From the NCBI GenBank assembly GCA_963457665.1, contig OY735205.1, forward strand, positions 26,092,191 through 26,156,190: 64,000 bases of DNA, read 5' to 3'. Positions within the stretch are counted from its first letter, which is position 1, and each line of letters starts with the position of its first letter. Of the stretch, positions 47,055 through 58,360 are shown in pieces. The translations under genes were made by a program, and so were the position numbers. Below the pieces are notes generated by a model. It worked only from the letters and a program-made list of their open reading frames with translations, was not told the DNA's origin and did no database searches. Origin of the DNA: Thysanoteuthis rhombus (Eukaryota; Mollusca; Cephalopoda; Oegopsida; Thysanoteuthidae).

Positions 47055-47190
47055 AAAAATTTTTTTCTCGACACAACTATGAGTAAATGTTAAAATGTAC
47101 GGCCCTCTAACCCCTCTAGTGTGGCCTGTGCGCACGACATATAGACAGATAGATAGACAAACATATGGGTATTAGTTGACAGTTTTTAAC
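47055..47190. repeat. Dispersed repeat C, copy 1
   Basis: Shares GAGTAAATGT-TAAAATGT, CTCTA-TGTG and ACATA-AGACAG blocks in order with 48005-48135. A short GATA tract lies inside (47141-47158). Confidence 0.5.
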
Positions 47191-47555
47191 ACAAGGCGAT
47201 TTATAGAGAATAGCAAATGCATCATCCATCTGAGGAAGTGTGGAATGGACATGCATAGTTGTTCTGACACATGAAGCAATGATTTTGTCTTTAATTCCCG
47301 AATGCTCCATCGACACCCAGTCATTATTTCCGAAGCAATCGCGGTGTTCCAGGTCTCGGATGCTAACCAAATGGCTCAAATGGACTGTTTTACATTCTCC
47401 AATAGCCGACGGGAGAAGTAAATTTATGTCTTTCCCAAGTGCATTAATTATGCATTGTAAACTTAAACAATTCCAGCCAGAGTCTGAAACCTGCTCGCCA
47501 ATTCACTAATCCTCGTCTTTAACCGTTAGGCCACCTATCAGAGGAGGTTGGGAAT
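47190..47555 (-). repeat. tRNA-derived SINE, minus strand
   Basis: On the minus strand, 47534-47519 reads GGTGGCCTAACGGTTA, an excellent A box. Positions 47494-47476 read GAGCAGGTTTCAGACTCTG, a B box, at tRNA-like spacing. The body would run left toward 47190. The head fragment TTAGTGAATTGGCGAGCAGG recurs on the plus strand at 47877. The minus-strand frame at 47379-47116 is a read-through. Confidence 0.6.
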
Positions 47556-47873
47556 TGAAATATCAAACATCTTTTTAAAATAAACAAAATGCTATCCTGC
47601 GAATCCGTGTAGAATGAAGAAACCTGCTCCTTTGCAATTCTTTTTTTTTTTCAGAATGCAAATCTCATCTTATCGCAAAATATCACATCTGCGCGCAAAA
47701 TAAGCAACGAAGACGTTAGTAACACAATAAAAACTGTCACGTAACCAACGTCTTTCTTCAGAATGCCATGTTGGGGGTGATCAATTGATGAGTAACTTTT
47801 TCGTCGATTTCGAAAGGTAGTGATCACTAAAAAAGCATGAATCAAAAAAAAAAAAAAAAAAACACAAAAAAGG

Positions 47874-47920
47874 AATTAGTGAATTGGCGAGCAGGTTCCA
47901 AACTCTGGCTGTTCAACATG
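47874..47920 (+). repeat. Fragment of the same SINE head
   Basis: Carries TTAGTGAATTGGCGAGCAGG and TTCCAAACTCTGGCTG, which match the B-box part of the 47.5 kb SINE in the opposite orientation. Confidence 0.6.
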
Positions 47921-47999
47921 AAATAAAGATCAGTTCAGCATAATAAATTGAATCACCCAACCGGTTGGAAATTTAAAAGACACGAAAACAGATTTTTTT

Positions 48000-48135
48000 T
48001 TCTAACATAGTGAGTAAATGTGTAAAATGTTCAGCCTTCTAGCTCTATTGTTGTAACTAGTACGCGTGATATACACATAGCCAGGCAGACATACCAACAT
48101 GGGACCTGTCTTAATAGTTTTTTTTGGTAGTTTTG
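48000..48135. repeat. Dispersed repeat C, copy 2
   Basis: GAGTAAATGTGTAAAATGTTC, then the AGCTCTATTGTTGTAACTAG and ATATACACATAGCCAGGCAG blocks parallel copy 1. It has no simple-repeat insert. Confidence 0.5.
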
Positions 48136-48139
48136 GTTG

Positions 48140-49420
48140 ACTATTTCTAACATAATCAGAAAAGTTAACCGTAATATATTTTTCCCGACACTTTTTGAAT
48201 GATTTATGGTAATTTATTGAACACTCTTAAAACCCAATGCAATGGCATTTTAATGTAAGAAGATAATGATACTCAAAGAAGAAAAATATATACAAAAATC
48301 TGTTTATCATAATCATAGATAACATTCATCGAATGGGCAATGTTATCAAATTCAGTCGGTTCCAAGCATTATATCAAAGATAGATTTTGAATTATATTAA
48401 TATTATTCATTATGAGTTTTTCTATAATAAAAAGTTGTTTATAACAGTATATTCAATGATATTACAATGGATTTATAACTGAGTGTATATTTATTACAAT
48501 AAATATAATTCCTTGGTACTCTAATAGGCTACTCACGCTTTTGTGTGATGGGTGATCCAAGAATTGTCTGATTCCCTTGGCATTTACTGTGAATACCAAG
48601 ACGTACCCAGGACTCTATTTCTTTTAGCTTTCTCTACTTATTACTATTTTAGCTTTCTGTACTATTATTACTATATTCTCCTGACAAAAATTAAAAAAAT
48701 CTTCTCGACAGAGACTGATAGAGTTCAGTGATTTTTTTTATCCTTCGTTCAGTGGAAAGTCAAATGAGAGAAAAAAAGATAGGGAGACAGTACTGTGGCA
48801 ATTTCTAGGGTGTTTATCCTTTCCGTGTTCATTCAAAATTCGAACTTTTACCTGGGTACGAACACCGACTGCTGATGGATACTGACGACATCACCAACCA
48901 GGCAAGCTCTCTAAAAAATGATTTCTTTATCAAAGTAATATGTTCATATTTCATGCCAAGTGTGAGATTGCATTTCAAACAGTAAAACATGTTAACTGTA
49001 AGAAAAATCGGGAGACTTAATATCGGAGAGACAGATGTTTCCATCAAAATAGCTGCTTAAGATATCTTTTTAACTTTGCTAGTCCTCCACCGGTTTTTTG
49101 GTAAAATAGAAAAAATTCATCTCGATTTCAAAACGATTTCATACTATTTAACTTATACGTACAACAGGATGTCAAATAAATATGATAAATATACAAATTT
49201 GTTAAGAAAAAAAACATTTTGATAATTCCAAGTTTTATGAAATATTTGAAAAAGTTGATCCACAGAAAAGAACATCTTCAACTTAGCGCATCGGTAATTA
49301 CTTTCTTTGTTTTGCATGTTGCAAACATGCTTTTCAATTGCGGATGGGATTTTGTCATTCTGTGGAAAAATTATACTTAATCGTAGGATGACTTGCTAAG
49401 ACCAGTTATCTCCAAACCCG
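48140..49420. other. No recognisable gene
   Basis: Contains a local tandem near 48626-48675 (TTTTAGCTTTCTGTACTATT-like, two units). The rest is unassigned. Confidence 0.4.
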
Positions 49421-49434
49421 TCACAAAAGACTGG

Positions 49435-49600
49435 TGACTTTTCAAGATGAGTTATCTCGTCCGTTGCACTAGACTTACAACTTGCTTGCTTGAACTTGAC
49501 TTTTAGAGTTTGTTTGGACGTTGCACTGGACTGGCAACTTGCTGAGACGAAATATTTCATCTATTGCATTGTACTTACAAGTTGTTCAGAGTAGTCTCCT
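49435..49600. repeat. Degenerate short tandem, unit about 85 bases
   Basis: The order GTCCGTTGCACTAGACTTAC-AACTTGC is echoed at 49554-49582 (CATCTATTGCATTGTACTTAC then AAGTTG). GTTGCACTGGACTGGCAACTTGC lies between them. Part of it (CTTGCTGAGACGAAATA) also occurs at 12.18 kb. Confidence 0.5.
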
Positions 49601-49604
49601 CGTT

Positions 49605-52600
49605 GGTTGAGTAAATTACGTTCAAAGTATATCTTGTGAGAGAAGAAACAACAAATTCTCATTATTCCTTACACTTTCGTTACCCTTTCTTTTTCTGTTT
49701 TTCTACCTCTATTATACTGATATACTTCATAGCAACCAACATTACTTTTCTTTTATTGTTTCCATTTGTTTAGGTACTTATAATCAATTTTGTAAATAAT
49801 TACATCTACAAGGAAACATCTCGAGGATTTAGGGCAGGGTCATGATAAGATGCATTTGATTCCAATTATCTAATGTGATCAACCTAAACAGCTACAAATA
49901 TGATTTGCACAAAGTAGTCAAAGGGGATACGCTTATTTGATAAACCATAGACGGTACCAAAGGCTTTATTCAGAGTGAAAGTGTGTAGTTACCCGTCAGG
50001 GTGTGTTGATATCGGCAGCAGTTATTGATGTAGGCTATGATGTATGTTATAACCTGGGTAGGTGCTCGGTAAAGTGAGAAAAAAAACTGAAAGGTAAGTA
50101 CACGAAGTATGTGTGCCAAAAGCATAAATGAATGAATGCTAGCAGAATCTTGTAATTCATCTAAGATGCAACAGTTGAATAAGTTTGTCAAGTTGAGAGG
50201 TTAATGAGAAGTTCATGATATTAATATGATTGTGAATGAAGAGATATTTTGTGGAAAACCCCAAATATTTCTGATAGAAGAATATGTTGAATGTTATCAA
50301 TCGATAAGGAACAAGAGTTTATGATGAGAAGTGAAAGGTTAATTACGTTGAGACGGTCCACCCGGGGTAGAGTGTGTTGGGAAGTTTTGGTTTGTCTGGA
50401 GAAGTAGAGCTACCATTGGCTATTCGTTAATGAGAATCATCTCCAGGTAAACCTATACCCAATTGGTAGTTTAAAGTGTCGGCAACAACATCAGAGCGTT
50501 TAAATTATGTATTTTGACTTTTGAGAGGGTTTTTTTTTTAAAGAAAATTTAGCTTTCCATTGTTAGACATATGTGGACTGTAATTGGTGTTATTACTTGT
50601 GAGGTACTTATGGTTTTAATTTACGGATTGATAAAGAGTTCTTACTAAGTCGAAAAAGAAAAAAATGCTCGCGTGGTTCCATAGCCAGTTCAGCGACTTG
50701 TTTGTTTTTTTGTAAAAATCAGACACGAAAACAAATGAATGTTAGCTTTAGATATAAATCTTAAAATGTAGCTATGTATGCAATACGTCTGTTCCTTTTA
50801 CTTTGGTCCTAAAAAAGCCCTAAACTTCTGTACTCTTACCCCGACTCCCAGTCAGTAACTTCCATTTCTAATATTCAATTCGCTTTACTTCAAGACGCTG
50901 TTCTTCTTGTTCTTGTTCGTGTTCTTGTTGTTATTCTTCTTCTTCTTCTCTTCCTTCTTTTTCGATAGTTGGATTTGTTTTGAATCTTTTGTCTCTTTCG
51001 ATATTAAAAGAATATCGAGCAAAATATTTTTTCCATAATTTTCGTTTCTTAAACTTGAATCTTGCATCCGAAATTTTCAAACTCTTTCAAAATTTTTGAA
51101 TTTCATCAAAACCTCTAAACGTTTCTCAGAATTTATAATTTTTAATTTTTTTCCCCTTTTCTTAGAATTTTCCAACTTTTTCAAATGAAAGCAAGTTATA
51201 ATTTTTACTAGAAATATCTATACTTTTTTTTCAGCAGTTGTGACAAAAAATCTTCCATTATCCTTTAAACAGTAGATTAACGATATTGTTAGACATTTCC
51301 CCGAGTTGTTATCTAATCATAGTGTCTGATAACAAAATGTAAGTCTTTTTAGACTTTATCTCAAACTATTCTTGTATTATCTTTGCGGCAGATTGGGGTT
51401 TCTGGTTTTGCTTTTAAGACATACTGTCGGTATTTCTAGTAAATTGTTTTTTTCCCTTTTAAACATCTAATCCATTTGTAATATTTTCAATTCTATTTGG
51501 CAAAATATTCGATTGATCGGCTTCTTCGTGATTTGAGTTAAGGTGACCATGAGTTAAGGTGACCATTAAACTTTGCTTGCTTTGTTCGATGCATATTCAC
51601 TTATCAGCATTATCACAAAAGTAATAGTAAACTCATTCTTGAGTACTCCGTATGATACTTGCATATTCTGGACATAGATATCTTCTACAATAATTTTGAA
51701 TAACAGTGGATATCGGATACATATCACAAAGGAAACTGTGAAACATACAACTGTTTTCTATCAGGATATTCGCGAAGTAAGGAATATGCGAAAACAAAGT
51801 AATTCGACTGGAATCACTTTATCTGCAAAGTTGACTGTATTTCCGACCACTGAATCAGGTGTATGATTGCTATTGTCACGGATGGAGGAGGCAAAACGAG
51901 AAAAAAACAACACTGGATTGCTAACGGGCCCACACGACTAGTGATATCATGAGGGTTTTCCATAACAACTCTTGAGAAAGTAAACGGAGGTGGAATTGAA
52001 CGTGCTTCCAGTTGTTTGTGGACGTTAGATTTAGTCAAATGCCGGTGATGATCGCTTCAGGCAACTTCTATAATTTTTTATAGACATTACCCCTCGGTAA
52101 ACTGTCAGCAAAGTAACTTGTATTTTACTAGCATGAAAATGACAATCTGAAGTAAAATACGTGTTATTATTTTTTTTCCAATTCATCACGAAGAATAATG
52201 GTCAACCTAATTCAATGACATTCTGACTAACAATACTTTCCGATAACAGAGCTTTCTTGGACATAAGAACAGATGGGATTTATTCCTGAGAATTTGAAGA
52301 TATTAAGGACTTCGGTGTTATTATTTTTACCATGATGCCTTATATTTTAACAGTGTGTGATTAGGTGAATCATTTAAATTTCATTCAAGACTGTCTTTTT
52401 TTTTATCGATCTCTCTATTTCAATGTATCCATCACACCATGTCCTTAACTCTTAGGCATCTTATTTTGTTTATAACCATTCTAACTTGGCATTTTTGTAT
52501 CACAATCTGTTCATATCTATCTATTTATTTATCTACGTGTATTCGTCCCTTTGTCCATTTCTCTGCTCGTATCTCACTCATTACATATATCTGGCTTTCA

Positions 52601-55340
52601 TTTACCCTAGTATATTCACGTTGGATAGCTGCAACCAGCTCTTATTCATCTAATTATATTTCTATATTCATTTATGAATTTGATTATCACTGAAATTAAT
52701 TCACTTAAGTATCTTCTATAATTCTGCCTGTGTCTTCCAAAACAGAATATAAAGAGAATACACAAAATAACTACTTCTTTTTAACAATCAGTAAATATCA
52801 CCAGTCTTCCCCCACTTTCATAACCCATTTCTCTCGTGACAGGAAGACAATACAGATTGTAGTATCACAAATACTTCAAGAATTCTTGATGAAATGTTCC
52901 TTTGATAGAGCAAGAATTTCTGAAGCATCAAAGGAAATCAAGCAAATCTTTTACATATATTTTTCATTTGTAAAACGTCAGATATTTCAATTCTGTTTCC
53001 AGGCAAAACATTCCACTATCTATTTCTTGTATCAGTTCAATCACCATCATTCTAGGAATCAGATTTCAAAGGTTCGCGCCTTCCACCGTTTTTTTTTTTT
53101 TTTGTAATCATCTCATCTTCAGTCCATTGTTTATGAATGATTTTACCTTTGTTTTCATCGAAATATGGGAAATTGAATTTCTGCGTCTAAAAAAGAATAA
53201 TTATCATTTTCCATTATGGAAAATGTTCTTCCGGTTAATATTTTCAAGTTCGTTTGTTTTATAACTGTGTCCTGGCCGATCTATTCTTCGCCTTCTCTCC
53301 CATTATATCCTGTAAGTTAGTTTAGATCTTAGTCTTGGACATTGTTAGTATCTTAATTGATTTCGTTTTTCATGATAAGGCAGAATCCCAGCAGGTACCT
53401 CTTTTTGCTGCGTTCATTTTCATCCTATTTCATTCAAAGTTGCAGTATTGACCACCAAGTATTAGTCTACGTAATAACACTTTCGTTTTTTACGAATTTG
53501 AGATGAACTTCATCATGATTACATTTAGTAGATTTTATTAGTCACTTGGTGGTTTTTGCTGTTCCCCATCACGTTTCATCCAGATGATTCATTCTTCACC
53601 TGGTAAATTTAAGCGCAGAATTTAAAAATTAAGAAGTTGGTCCAAGCAAGATGCAAAACATCTTCTGACAAAAAAAACTGGTCGATGTAGCCAGGCTGAA
53701 TTCCCTGCAATGAAGAAAAATCAAGTTTGCTATTAAATTTCATGTTAATCTAATTAATCCCTGCCTATAAATATGGATCAAGAGAAAGATAAATCCGAAT
53801 AATCCTCAACATTAGTTCACTTGGCCGAGTTACTTAGATGCAAAGTTACAAGTTTTAATACAACTCCCAAGAATTGGAACACCTGCAAATCTCTACTTTG
53901 CTCACTTTTTGTCGATGGCGTGATGTACTGATCCAACTGTAGGTGTCAGATTTTTAAAAAGACCACTCAATCGCTGGGGAAATTCTCTCACAAGGAATAA
54001 AATTTCCGAACTGATGTGATTGTCTTCTTCCTGTTAGTAGGAACCATATCATGAATCTTCTATTGTCTCTTGGACTGGAGATCTTTTTGTTTTCTTTTTT
54101 CTTTCAGATCCAATTTTTCTAGCCACTGATTATCTTCCTTGATTCTGATGAGAATTGTACATAGATATAAAATGATTAATTGATAGATATATAGATAGAT
54201 AGACTGGAACTGGTGGCTGCAACCGCTCATCTAAAGTCAAGTCGATCGAATCCAATGTCAGTTAAAATCGGTCAATCTATTCTCTGGGAATTACGTAATA
54301 AAGAGGGAAATGAAGAGTAATATAAAATATTGATGTCAATCTGTAGAGTGATACCCACCTGCTCTCCTATGCTCATCGGGTGTTGGAATAGCAAACTCGA
54401 CCAACCATAATATTTTGTCATGCATGGTCGGGCATCGTTTTCCTGTCTTTCCAACGAAATGCTATTTGCGTTAATGGAATAATTTGTAGACGATTTTTGA
54501 ATTGCGGACTATGCTGCTTGAATTGTAGATAACCTGCAAGTGCAGAGACAAGATAGTTTCTGCTTCGACGCGTCTGCAAGACGCTGAACAAATCAACGAA
54601 TATATAACTGGTGTAAAACATGTTCATAAAATCTTGTGAAGAGAAAAAAAAACTTCTTTAGAAATACAGGTACATACATAGGTTTATCGGCGCCCAAAAC
54701 TACCAACTGATAAAGGATGCTATGAGGCATATAAATCTACGAGGTGCATCCTCAAATGGAAGCGAGCTTTTCCCAAATAAATACGGCTTTACCTAGAATC
54801 CCTCTCAAAATAGATCCCAGTACAGTCGAAAACATCGTTGTCAGCCTTGTTTTTACCAATTCAATTGTCATATGTTGGGATAGTGTGCAGGTGTTGTGAC
54901 AATTTTTTCTATCTCTTGTCTGAAATCGATGATTTACAAGATGGATTACTGGTTTGGAAACAAAAAGGAACCGGGAGAGGACAGTATTGAGATGGGGGTA
55001 ACGAAAGTTGTCTCGTGCTTTGCCGGAGGTTTCATATATCTGTCTGCAGTCGCAGCATACATTTTGTCGTGACACAATGAAGGTTTAGTTCTTTTTCAAT
55101 TAAGATCATTTATAGGCATTTACTGATTCCTACTTCTATTTACAGCATTATTTCAATGAGATTATCGTTCATTGACGTGTAAAATCATCCAGAATTAACA
55201 TTGTATTTGGTGTAAGCTAGCCTTCAAAATCCTTCATCGTTCGTATAGCTGAAAAAAAAAAAAGAACTAAGGAGTGTGTCTTAATGCGTTTTTCATACAG
55301 AAGGATGGGGTCATTGCTACTTAAATAACATTTCAGTTAC
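49605..55340. other. Long stretch without a recognised gene or element
   Basis: T-rich and TTC-rich text lies at 50890-51240. A 16-base tandem duplication lies at 51534-51567. (GATA)n lies at 54184-54205. Frames such as 52730-53107 and 55075-54752 (minus) are unassigned, and I found no motif in them. Confidence 0.4.
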
Positions 55341-55351
55341 AAGCACCTTGC

Positions 55352-55355
<4 letters not shown>

Positions 55356-55384
<29 letters not shown>
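55356..55384. repeat. (TA)n microsatellite
   Basis: TA tract on the left of the SINE pair, followed by GA units. Confidence 0.9.
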
Positions 55385-55386
<2 letters not shown>

Positions 55387-55455
55387 ATAGAGAGAGAGGG
55401 GGGAGCAAGATGTGTGTATTTGTACGCGGTGGGTAATGGATATAAGTGTCCGACT

Positions 55456-55640
55456 GTGTGAAAATAAGGAAAGACAGTTTAGGAACCTTATTTTACTCGG
55501 ACTGAAACAACGGCGACGATAGGAAAATATAGGAATGAGCCTCAGTTTGGATTCGAACCCACATTTTTTTCTCCATGGGAGTACTAACAAGGCCTATTCC
55601 AGTGCTAGCCGATTGGAGGTTATACACACTGCTTACAGCT
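55456..55640 (-). repeat. tRNA-derived SINE, minus strand (left arm of an inverted pair)
   Basis: On the minus strand, 55560-55549 reads GGGTTCGAATCC, a perfect B box. ATCGGCTAGCACTGGAAT near 55612 is an A-box match. The body ends with TTCCTAAACTGTCTTTCCTT and ATTTTCACA at 55494-55456. Confidence 0.65.
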
Positions 55641-55649
55641 ATGTTCCTG

Positions 55650-55809
55650 TGCACTAAATTGCTTAGCTCAGATGTAGGATACGTAGGAAATAAAACGGTG
55701 TAGATTCGAATCCCATCTGGGGCTCATTTCTTTTTTTATGATCATTTCACTCTCCACTGTGAATGATTTGGTCTGAGCGAAATTTATTTCCTAAATTGGC
55801 TTTCCTTAT

Positions 55810-55816
<7 letters not shown>
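55650..55816 (+). repeat. tRNA-derived SINE, plus strand (right arm of an inverted pair)
   Basis: TTAGCTCAGATGTAGG (55663-55678) is an A box and GATTCGAATCC (55703-55713) a B box. GGGGCTCATTTC follows, matching GAGGCTCATTCC in the left arm. The body ends with TTCCTAAATTGGCTTTCCTT and ATTTTCA, the same terminus as the left arm, directly at a TA tract. Confidence 0.7.

Positions 55817-55817
<1 letters not shown>

Positions 55818-55908
<91 letters not shown>
55818..55908. repeat. (TA)n-(GA)n microsatellite
   Basis: TA tract to 55881, then GA to 55908. Confidence 0.95.
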
Positions 55909-55909
55909 T

Positions 55910-56490
55910 ACATGATTGCCTGTAACAATTTTTGTGTGCAGAAATGATCCTCATAAGAGGGCATTGTTAGGCCTGCCCGATGGTTATGTAGGACTGGGCA
56001 AAAAAGTCATTTGATGAGAGAGGGGGTGAAGCACAGACCCTGATGATTAAATAGTTGACTTTGATATACCTACTGATAAGGGGATGGGTAAAAAAGTTCT
56101 CCATTGAAAGAGGGGAACAAAAATAAATAGATAAATAAAGAGCAGGCGTGGTCGTTAGTCCTGCGATTTACTCGATTAACCTCTCTTCTGACTTGATCTG
56201 ACCAATTTTCTCAACTTCAATAAAAATCTACGAGAGCCGTTTGTATAGATAGGTTCTGCAAGATATTCAATTTAATTTACATCACTTTAAAAAAATCTTC
56301 CATTTTCAATAATAATATTAATTACCAACTACGTTTTTTTCTTGACATATATGTTACCACCATTTTTTTTTCGAAGAAAATTACATTGAATATGTATTTA
56401 TCTTCATCACACCTCACATTTCATACACAAAACTAAAAGAATAGCAGACAAAATATACTGCACCTGCAAAAAAAAAAGAAAAGAAGGAAG
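55910..56490. other. No recognisable feature
   Basis: Unassigned. Positions 55965-56110 contain two similar GAT-GGTTATG/GATGGGTAAAAAAGT phrases, a weak tandem. Confidence 0.35.
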
Positions 56491-56639
56491 CAACAGCACA
56501 ATACCAAATAACAGATACACCTCACTAACTATTCACCCAAAATTCACGGAAATCACAATGTTAAAGACCAAGATATTTGCATCATCTCAAAGACATCGAA
56601 AACAATTGGAAACATTATTACAAAACACAAAAATAAGAT

Positions 56640-56900
56640 AACACCAAAGCATTCATATCGGTAGTCCTTTATTAGATATGCCACACAAGTGTACATTGGA
56701 TAAACTTCAAGATCAATCAGCAAAATAATCAACGAACGAACAAAAAAGAACACTTGAAATAGATGATCACTCAAGTGCATTCACTCACTCACACAGAAAG
56801 AAATGCTGTCGTTTTCCTAGATAACACGTTTGTTCAGAGGCAAGGCTTCTTTAACATTTTTTACATTTAGCAAGACTCATCATCAAGCAACACAAATCGT
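56640..56900 (+). mobile_element. Penelope-like element remnant with the YIG half of GIY-YIG
   Basis: One frame reads VVLY, a stop, ICHTS (family: NVVY-I-C--C). A one-base shift then gives VYIG, a stop, TSRSISKIINERTKKNT (56688-56760), clearly the VYIGQTSRSISKRI-EH---N part of a GIY-YIG nuclease domain. The Arg of SRS-S-R is partly kept; a catalytic Glu downstream cannot be placed. Further on, FLDNTFVQRQGFFNIFYI resembles the L-N----R---E-YHI ending of such domains. Stops and shifts make it a relic. This matches in kind the other half found at 26.4 kb. Confidence 0.6.
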
Positions 56901-56904
56901 CAAT

Positions 56905-58010
56905 ACGTAAAATCAGACTCACCATCAAAAGCTATCGATCCCAACGCTAAAACATAAATCCCTTAATAACTCCCTCCATGCAGACATCTACCTGACATAT
57001 TCCTACGTACTTATAATCACTACACACACTATCACTATCACAGCTAATAGCATTAAATAGACATGATCTCATCACAACACTTGTATTTACCTATCCCAAA
57101 CTCTTTGTTAACCTCAGGTCATTTCATCCAGATTCAATTATATCACATCAAATACCTCCGGTAGAGCACACCATACGGCCCAAATATTTTCACTGGATCT
57201 ACCCGAATAGAAAGAAAATCATTTCCAAACTTAACTATTAACTACTTAAATATCTTAACCATCATAGACACTCTGTGAAGAGAAAAAAACAGCTGAAAGA
57301 CAAGAATTTGGAGGCTTATAACCCAGGGATCTCGACACATATCTCCGCTTTGCCATCCACTTAACTGACTACTATTACCACGAGACAAAGACCACTTATT
57401 AACCCACAATTTCCTCGTATAACTTTCTTTTTGACTGATATTCCAGATGTTGCTAAGACGTTTAAAATATTATCATTTCCCACGGCTTACAAATTCATAA
57501 ATGTGTGATGTGAAGAGAAATTTTTCACTTGTAGTTTTTACTGTAATGGGTAAATTGATATTTCCCTATGGGGAATATAGTGAAGTCCTTTCTAGGTATC
57601 AATCTCATTCAAGATACCCTGTCCATGTTGAAAAGAGATCTTATTATGCACATTTGTTTTTTGTTTTTTTAATTTTATTATAATTGCTCTAAGTATCGCA
57701 AATCTTTTTTGCCACATTAAACTCCGAGAGTATAGAATTCGTACAATCTCACATTTACAAAATAGGTATTGGCAGATTATAAGAAATTAGGAAAAAAAGA
57801 ATAATTCAAAAGATCTCCGTGATAAGTAGAAGAGCAATCAAAAGCGCTCGATCGGAAAGAAGACTTATAGAAAATTTTAGATCAGTTTAAATAAGATATA
57901 TGTAATCTTTTGAAAAGAAGAAGAAAATACTGCTATAAAATTGAAGTAACATTCCATATCTGTTGTATTTGACAAAATTTGTTTAAACGAGAATTGTTCC
58001 ACCTTATCAT
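56905..58010. other. No recognisable gene
   Basis: C/A-rich text continues to about 57420 and may be the rest of the Penelope-like element, but I can read no motif in it. Confidence 0.4.
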
Positions 58011-58017
58011 ATTCTTT

Positions 58018-58360
58018 AGACTAAATATTGTCTTAAAAAGTATGTTGAATTGCTATCCAAAAAAAGAAAAAGAAGATAAATCGATGAAGATCAAATGATG
58101 TTTTTGAAATTGATTCAATACCACTCTTCCTTCACACGATTGATACAAAATGGGTTTTATGTTGAAAAGAAGGTAATATGATTAGGCTAATGTAAAAATG
58201 TTGGTGTTGGGGTTAATGTGAGAAAAAGTTAGGTTTTTTTCCAAGTAATTAAGGGGTGGAATTACAAAAAATGAAAAAAAGTCACAAATTTAAAAGGAGA
58301 GTTATGGTATGAAAAAGGATTACATTTTAATGATAAGAGAAGTAAAGTTGGAAGGATAAT
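58018..58360. repeat. Dispersed repeat block A+B, copy 3
   Basis: Block A (AGACTAAATATTGTCTTAAA then GAATTGCTATCC) and block B at about 58111 (TTGATTCAATACCACTCTTC) occur in the same order as at 6540-6655. A GGTAATATG and AATGTAAAAATG stretch parallels the copy at 6.7 kb. Confidence 0.6.

Noticed and set aside
47476..47534. A functional tRNA gene on the minus strand
   Set aside because: The A box is good, but the B box is altered and a repeat fragment lies nearby; SINE preferred.
55650..55740. A functional tRNA gene
   Set aside because: The A and B boxes are present, but the arms do not pair into a cloverleaf by eye and the same body follows an inverted copy, so a SINE explains it better.
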